Positions 59,753 to 64,000 of a DNA stretch of 64,000 nt are shown here, in pieces (the stretch's first letter is position 1; every line of letters begins with the position of its first letter). The DNA is from Actinoplanes xinjiangensis (GTDB lineage: Bacteria > Actinomycetota > Actinomycetes > Mycobacteriales > Micromonosporaceae), in contig NZ_QGGR01000023.1 in assembly GCF_003148685.1 (NCBI RefSeq), positions 62,001-126,000 of the forward strand, in the 5' to 3' direction. The notes under the pieces are model-generated. The model worked only from the letters and a program-made list of their open reading frames with translations. It was not told where the DNA came from and ran no database searches. The position numbers and the translations under genes were made by a program.

Positions 59753-61363
59753 GTGCCCCGAGGCGACGGCCTACTGACCGACGATCTCGACCCCCAGGAG
59801 CGCGGCCCCCAGGATGCCTGCGGCGTCTTCGGCGTCTGGGCCCCCGAGGAGGAGGTTGCCAAACTCACCTACTTCGGCCTCTACGCACTGCAGCACCGGG
59901 GGCAGGAAGCCGCCGGCATCGCTGTGAGCGACGGGTCCGGCGTGGTGGTCTACAAGGACATCGGCCTGGTCTCCCAGGTGTTCGACGAGCCGACGCTGGC
60001 CAGCCTCCGCGGTCACCTCGCGATCGGCCACGCGCGGTATTCCACGACCGGTGGCTCCAACTGGGAGAATGCGCAGCCGACGATCCGGGCCACCCCGGCC
60101 GGCACGACGATCGCGCTGGCCCACAACGGCAACCTGGTCAACACGGCCGAGCTGGCCAAGGAGGTCGCCGACCGCGGCCTGGAGGTGGGCGACTCCACCT
60201 CCGACACCGCGCTGGTCACCACGCTGCTGGCCGGCCGTCCCGATCTCTCGGTCGAGGCCGCCGCGATGGAGCTGCTGCCGACCCTGCGGGGCGCCTTCAG
60301 CTTCGTCTTCATGGACGAGCACACCCTCTACGCCGCCCGTGACGCGCAGGGCGTCCGCCCGCTGGTGCTGGGCCGGATGGAGCGCGGCTGGGTGATCGCC
60401 AGCGAGACCGCCGCGCTGGACATCACCGGCGCCAGCTTCGTCCGCGAGGTCGAGCCCGGCGAGATCATCGCGATCGACGAGCACGGTCTGCGGTCCAGCC
60501 GCTTCGCCGCGCCCGAGCCCAAGGGCTGCCTCTTCGAGTATGTGTATCTCGCCCGCCCGGACACCACGATCGCCGGGCGCAACATCTACTCGGCCCGTGT
60601 CGAGGTGGGCCGCAAGCTCGCCAAGGAGCACCCGGTCGAGGCGGACCTGGTGATCGGCGTGCCCGAGTCGGGCATCCCGGCCGCGATCGGTTACGCGGAG
60701 GCCTCCGGTATTCCGTACAGCGCCGGTTTCATGAAGAACGCCTATGTGGGCCGCACCTTCATCCAGCCGTCGCAGACCATCCGTCAGCTCGGCATCCGGC
60801 TGAAGCTGAACCCGTTGCGCGAGGTGGTCCGGGGCAAGCGGATCGTCGTGATCGACGACTCGATCGTCCGCGGCAACACCCAGCGCGCCCAGATCCGCAT
60901 GCTGCGTGAGGCCGGCGCGCTCGAGGTGCACGTCCGCATCTCCTCGCCGCCGGTGAAGTGGCCGTGCTTCTACGGCATCGACTTCGCGACCCGGGCCGAG
61001 CTGATCGCCAACGGTCTGGAGATCGACGGGATCCGCCGGTCGATCGGCGCCGACAGCCTGGGTTATGTGTCGCTCGACAACCTGGTCCAGGCGACCGAGC
61101 AGCCGAAATCGCGACTGTGCATGGCCTGCTTCGACGGGGAGTACCCGATCGAGCTGCCGGCCGGCGATCTGATCGGCAAGCACGTCCTGGAGGGCGTCGG
61201 CCGACGGGCGTCGATGCCGGGTGCCACCCCCGCGGCGGCCTCCGCCGCCGTCGCCGATCTCGAGAGTGACTACGAGGCTCGCGAGTTCGCGACCGACGAC
61301 CGCCCGGCATCGGAGCCGCTGGTCGCCAGCCCTGGCGGCGCGACCGCGCTGCACCACCCGTGA
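59753..61363 (+). CDS. purF: Amidophosphoribosyltransferase
   Basis: This 536-aa protein has a 22-residue propeptide followed by nucleophile Cys23 (DACGVFGVW), as in the Fe-S type PurF. The glutaminase domain has YALQHRGQEAAGIAV and IGHARYSTTGGSNWENAQP. The PRPP-binding loop is RIVVIDDSIVRGNTQRAQ. Cys residues in SSPPVKWPCFYGIDF and CMACFDGEYPIEL match the 4Fe-4S cluster ligands. It starts de novo purine synthesis by making phosphoribosylamine. GTG 59753 has GGGAG upstream. purM follows after 37 nt, so purF-purM is an operon. Confidence 0.97.
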   Translation: MPRGDGLLTDDLDPQERGPQDACGVFGVWAPEEEVAKLTYFGLYALQHRGQEAAGIAVSDGSGVVVYKDIGLVSQVFDEPTLASLRGHLAIGHARYSTTGGSNWENAQPTIRATPAGTTIALAHNGNLVNTAELAKEVADRGLEVGDSTSDTALVTTLLAGRPDLSVEAAAMELLPTLRGAFSFVFMDEHTLYAARDAQGVRPLVLGRMERGWVIASETAALDITGASFVREVEPGEIIAIDEHGLRSSRFAAPEPKGCLFEYVYLARPDTTIAGRNIYSARVEVGRKLAKEHPVEADLVIGVPESGIPAAIGYAEASGIPYSAGFMKNAYVGRTFIQPSQTIRQLGIRLKLNPLREVVRGKRIVVIDDSIVRGNTQRAQIRMLREAGALEVHVRISSPPVKWPCFYGIDFATRAELIANGLEIDGIRRSIGADSLGYVSLDNLVQATEQPKSRLCMACFDGEYPIELPAGDLIGKHVLEGVGRRASMPGATPAAASAAVADLESDYEAREFATDDRPASEPLVASPGGATALHHP

Positions 61364-61400
61364 TTCTTTCAGTTACACAGAACCGCTAAAGGGGAGAACC

Positions 61401-62552
61401 GTGACGCACGTGTCCGAGCGCAACAGTGCCGGATCCAACGGCGCCGAGGGAGGCGACCGTCAGCCCTGGACGGCCGGCTCAGGACGCGGACAGCGCAAGC
61501 GCTCGGCCACGTACGCGGAAGCGGGTGTCTCGATCCACGCCGGTGACCGTGCCGTCGAGCTGCTCAAGGCGAAGGTGAAGAAGACCTCCCGCCCCGAGGT
61601 GATCGGCGACCTGGGTGGCTTCTCCGGCCTGTTCCGGCTGAACACCGCGAAGTACAAGAGCCCGATCCTGGCGTCGTCGACCGACGGCGTCGGCACCAAG
61701 CTGGTGATCGCCCAGCAGCTCGACATCCACGACACGATCGGCATCGACCTGGTCGCCATGGTCGTCGACGACCTGGTGGCCTGTGGCGCCGAGCCGCTGT
61801 TCCTGCTCGACTACATCGCCTGCGGCGAGGTCGTCCCGGACAAGGTGGCCGAGATCGGTGCCGGTATCGCGGACGGCTGCCGGTACGCCGGTTGTGCCCT
61901 GCTCGGCGGCGAGACCGCGGAGCACCCGGGTGTGCTGCGCCCCGACGAGTACGACGTGTCCGCGACCGGCGTCGGTGTGGTCGAGGAGAGCGAGATCCTC
62001 GGCAAGGAGCGGGTCGAGCTGGGCGACGCGGTGATCGCGATGCGCTCGTCCGGTCTGCACTCGAACGGTTACTCGCTGGTCCGGCACGTGCTGCTCGGTG
62101 CCGGCCGGATGCGCCTGGACACCGTGGTCGACGACTTCGGCACCCAGCGCACCCTGGGTGAGGAGCTGCTCACCCCCACCAAGATCTACGCCAAGGACTG
62201 CCTGGGCCTGATCGAGGAGACCGACGTCCGGGCGTTCTCCCACGTCACCGGCGGTGGCATCCCCGGCAACCTGAACCGGGTGCTCCCCACCACCATGGAC
62301 GCCGTGGTGGACCGGTCCACCTGGCGCCCGCAGCCGATCTTCGACCTGATCCAGGCCAAGGGCCGGATCGAGGACTCGGAGATGGAGGCCACCTTCAACA
62401 TGGGTGTCGGCATGTTCGCGGTCGTCTCCTCCGACGACGCGGACCGGGCGATGGCCTACCTGACCGGCCGCGGTGTCGAGGCCTGGCAGGTCGGTGAGGT
62501 CGTCGAGGGCACCGGCGAGGTGCAGATGCTGGGGTCGTACACCCGGGGCTGA
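61401..62552 (+). CDS. purM: Phosphoribosylformylglycinamidine cyclo-ligase (AIR synthase)
   Basis: This 383-aa protein has the PurM pattern: TYAEAGVSIHAGDRAVELLK, GGFSGLFRLN, LASSTDGVGTKLVIAQ, GIDLVAMVVDDLVACGAEPLFLLDY (key part VAMVVDDLVACGAEPLF), GGETAEHPGVL, and FSHVTGGGIPGNLNR. It closes FGAM to AIR. The N-terminus carries an extra disordered stretch of about 30 residues rich in Gly and Ser. GTG 61401 follows GGGGAG. A terminator follows 41 nt after the stop. Confidence 0.97.
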   Translation: MTHVSERNSAGSNGAEGGDRQPWTAGSGRGQRKRSATYAEAGVSIHAGDRAVELLKAKVKKTSRPEVIGDLGGFSGLFRLNTAKYKSPILASSTDGVGTKLVIAQQLDIHDTIGIDLVAMVVDDLVACGAEPLFLLDYIACGEVVPDKVAEIGAGIADGCRYAGCALLGGETAEHPGVLRPDEYDVSATGVGVVEESEILGKERVELGDAVIAMRSSGLHSNGYSLVRHVLLGAGRMRLDTVVDDFGTQRTLGEELLTPTKIYAKDCLGLIEETDVRAFSHVTGGGIPGNLNRVLPTTMDAVVDRSTWRPQPIFDLIQAKGRIEDSEMEATFNMGVGMFAVVSSDDADRAMAYLTGRGVEAWQVGEVVEGTGEVQMLGSYTRG

Positions 62553-62593
62553 CCGGAAAGTGCTTCTGGTTGGCAATAGTCCGAACGTGAAAT

Positions 62594-62628
62594 GATCCGC
62601 GTGTGTCGATGTCCGGCACATGCGGATC
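62594..62628 (+). terminator. purM terminator
   Basis: GATCCGCGTGTG pairs with CACATGCGGATC (12 bp, one G-U wobble) over an 11-nt loop and is followed by TTTC. It separates the purine operon from the RiPP genes. Confidence 0.8.
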
Positions 62629-62701
62629 TTTCGCATGGACGGTGGAGCGCGAGGCCTAGCCTGACCTGAGTCACGAGTACCGGACGGGAAGGTGCGGGGA
62701 C

Positions 62702-63826
62702 ATGGCGGTTGCGTGGAGCGGGATGCGGGGCATCTCGGCAGAACCGGGATACGTTGTCATGCAGCCGACTACCCTGTGCAATCTTGCATGCGGGTACTGC
62801 TACCTGCCGCTGCGCCGGGAGAATCTGCGGATGCCGGTCGCGGTCGCCGAGGCCGTCGCGGAGGGGGTGGCCGGCTTCGCCCGTACCGGAAGATTCTCGG
62901 TGGTGTGGCACGGCGGTGAGCCGCTCGCTGCCGGCCGGGCCCACCTGGCCGCGTTGTTCGCGCCGTTCGGCGCGGGCGTGGAGCACCACGTGCAGACCAA
63001 CGCGACGCTGATCGACGACGAGTGGTGCGCGTTCTTCACCGAGCACGACGTGCGCGTCAGCGTCAGCGTGGACGGCCCGCGCGGGCGTAACGGCGACCGG
63101 GTGGACCGGGCCGGAAAGCCCGCCTACGACCTGATCGTGCGGGGCATCGAGCGGCTGCGGGCGCACGGCATCCCGTTCTCCACCCTGTGCGTGGTCGGCG
63201 ATCCGCGGCCCGGCGTCGCCACCGAGCTGTACGACTACTTCCTCACCCTCGGCTGCGAGGTGCTCGGCATCAACGTCGAGGAGCAGGAGGGCGTCAACAC
63301 CCGGCTCAACAGCCACGATCCGGCCGCGGTGAGCGCCTTCTGGGCCGAATTGGTGACCGCCTGGCGCCGCAACCCACGGATCCACCTGCGCGAGGTGGAG
63401 TGGTCGCTGCGGTATGCGGCGGCGGTCCTCGACGGCAACGCCGACGATCTGCTGCCCCGCCGGCTGGACCCGATCCCGACGGTCGCCCACGACGGCTCGG
63501 TCGTGCTGCTCTCGCCCGAGCTGGCCGGTTTCCACGACCCCCGGTACGGCGACTTCTCCAGTGGCAACGTGCTGACCACGCCGTTGCCGGAGATTCTGGC
63601 CGGTGCGCAGGACACGCTGTGGATCCGGGAGTTCATGGCCGGGATCGAGGCGTGCCGTGGCAGCTGTCCCTATTTCGGCTTCTGCGGTGGAGCACATGCC
63701 GCCAACCGGTACTTCGAACACGGCAGGTTCGACGTGACCGAGACGAACCACTGCCGGAACAGCAAGATTCGCCTATTGGAGGGAGTGCTGGACCATGCCC
63801 GAGATCACGAAGCCACGGCTGTCTGA
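62702..63826 (+). CDS. amcB: Radical SAM/SPASM peptide maturase, probable cyclophane-forming (AmcB-like)
   Basis: This 374-aa protein has the radical SAM CX3CX2C motif CNLACGYCY (C26, C30, C33). Core strands include WHGGEPLAAG and HVQTNATLIDDEW, then VSVSVDGPRG. A C-terminal SPASM-like region has C318, C322, C328 and C351 in ACRGSCPYFGFCGGAHAANR and TNHCRN. SPASM enzymes of this group modify ribosomal peptides, and close relatives form cyclophane links between aromatic rings and neighbouring side chains. ATG 62702 follows a purine-rich GGAAGGTGCGGGG. It overlaps the precursor gene start by 32 nt, so the two are coupled. The AmcB name is by recall of the family and should be checked. Confidence 0.85.
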   Translation: MAVAWSGMRGISAEPGYVVMQPTTLCNLACGYCYLPLRRENLRMPVAVAEAVAEGVAGFARTGRFSVVWHGGEPLAAGRAHLAALFAPFGAGVEHHVQTNATLIDDEWCAFFTEHDVRVSVSVDGPRGRNGDRVDRAGKPAYDLIVRGIERLRAHGIPFSTLCVVGDPRPGVATELYDYFLTLGCEVLGINVEEQEGVNTRLNSHDPAAVSAFWAELVTAWRRNPRIHLREVEWSLRYAAAVLDGNADDLLPRRLDPIPTVAHDGSVVLLSPELAGFHDPRYGDFSSGNVLTTPLPEILAGAQDTLWIREFMAGIEACRGSCPYFGFCGGAHAANRYFEHGRFDVTETNHCRNSKIRLLEGVLDHARDHEATAV

Positions 63827-64000
63827 CGGCGTGGAGACGGATCCGGTGACGGCACGGGTGCACGACACCCGGGCCGGGCTGGCCGCGCTCATCGCGGAGG
63901 CGGAGGAGGCCAGGCAGCAGCGCGCGGAGGAGTCACCGGAGGACGGCGGCTCGGCGGTGTGCGCCTGGAACCACTTCGAGAACATTCCCACGTTCTACAA
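63795..64000 (+). CDS. amcA: RiPP precursor peptide, probable multi-cyclophane type (AmcA-like), cut by window end
   Basis: The ATG at 63795 lies inside the maturase gene in another frame and opens a frame of 68 codons that reaches the window end. The leader is charged and helical (RAGLAALIAEAEEARQQRAE, key part LAALIAEAEEARQQR). After an acidic spacer, the core begins VCAWNHFENIPTFY. It shows aromatic-X-X triplets W58-N-H, F61-E-N and F67-Y-(N or K), the sort joined by three-residue cyclophanes. The remaining C-terminus lies beyond the window. Gene order (maturase then precursor, overlapping) and composition strongly support a precursor. The precise ring pattern is inferred. Confidence 0.8.
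   Translation, partial: MPEITKPRLSDGVETDPVTARVHDTRAGLAALIAEAEEARQQRAEESPEDGGSAVCAWNHFENIPTFY

Overview
High-GC actinobacterial chromosome, most likely from a member of the Micromonosporaceae such as Actinoplanes. This rests on the very high GC at third codon positions, frequent GTG starts, ATGA/GTGA overlaps between genes, an HspR-type heat-shock circuit, a PurS/PurQ/small-PurL system and many Pro/Gln/Gly-rich proteins. The genus is inferred. No rRNA, tRNA, CRISPR array, transposase or prophage was seen. The core chromosome is interrupted by a few accessory modules.

Layout. 1-9.8 kb: the start of a very large disordered protein, a branched-chain 2-oxoacid dehydrogenase operon (E1 alpha, E1 beta, E2; no E3 here), a Pro-rich membrane protein and a 63-nt tandem repeat array. 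9.8-14.6 kb: two dynamin-like/YfjP-type GTPases followed by a hypothetical gene. 14.7-25.4 kb: heat-shock region with dnaK-grpE-dnaJ-hspR and clpB, each preceded by a recognisable HspR operator (HAIR). Between them lie a Kef-type antiporter with its TrkA-C partner and a sugar-efflux-type transporter. 25.4-30.8 kb: paralogous membrane proteins, an ArsR regulator, a class II aldolase and a DedA protein. 30.8-34.7 kb: a Pnkp-Hen1 RNA repair operon. 36-45.5 kb: fba, a LOG-family protein, an ADP-ribosylglycohydrolase, a second repeat array related to the first, DUF3151, an EspI-like ParA/MinD ATPase, and a diacylglycerol-kinase-like protein coupled to purA. 45.6-62.6 kb: purine biosynthesis genes (purD, purB, purS-purQ-purL, purF, purM). 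These are interspersed with a two-component system, two SCP2-type proteins, an ArsR gene beside a decayed MFS transporter, a secreted trypsin-like protease and a secreted/anchored repeat-tailed protein.

62.7-64.0 kb: after a strong purM terminator comes a radical SAM/SPASM peptide maturase overlapping a small precursor gene. The visible precursor core has W-N-H, F-E-N and F-Y-N type triplets. This looks like the actinobacterial multi-cyclophane RiPP type (AmcA/AmcB as I recall the family names), and it is cut off by the window end. It is the most interesting system here. Purine genes for most of the IMP pathway and for AMP formation (purA, purB) are present. The heat-shock genes, their repressor and its operators form a self-contained regulatory loop.
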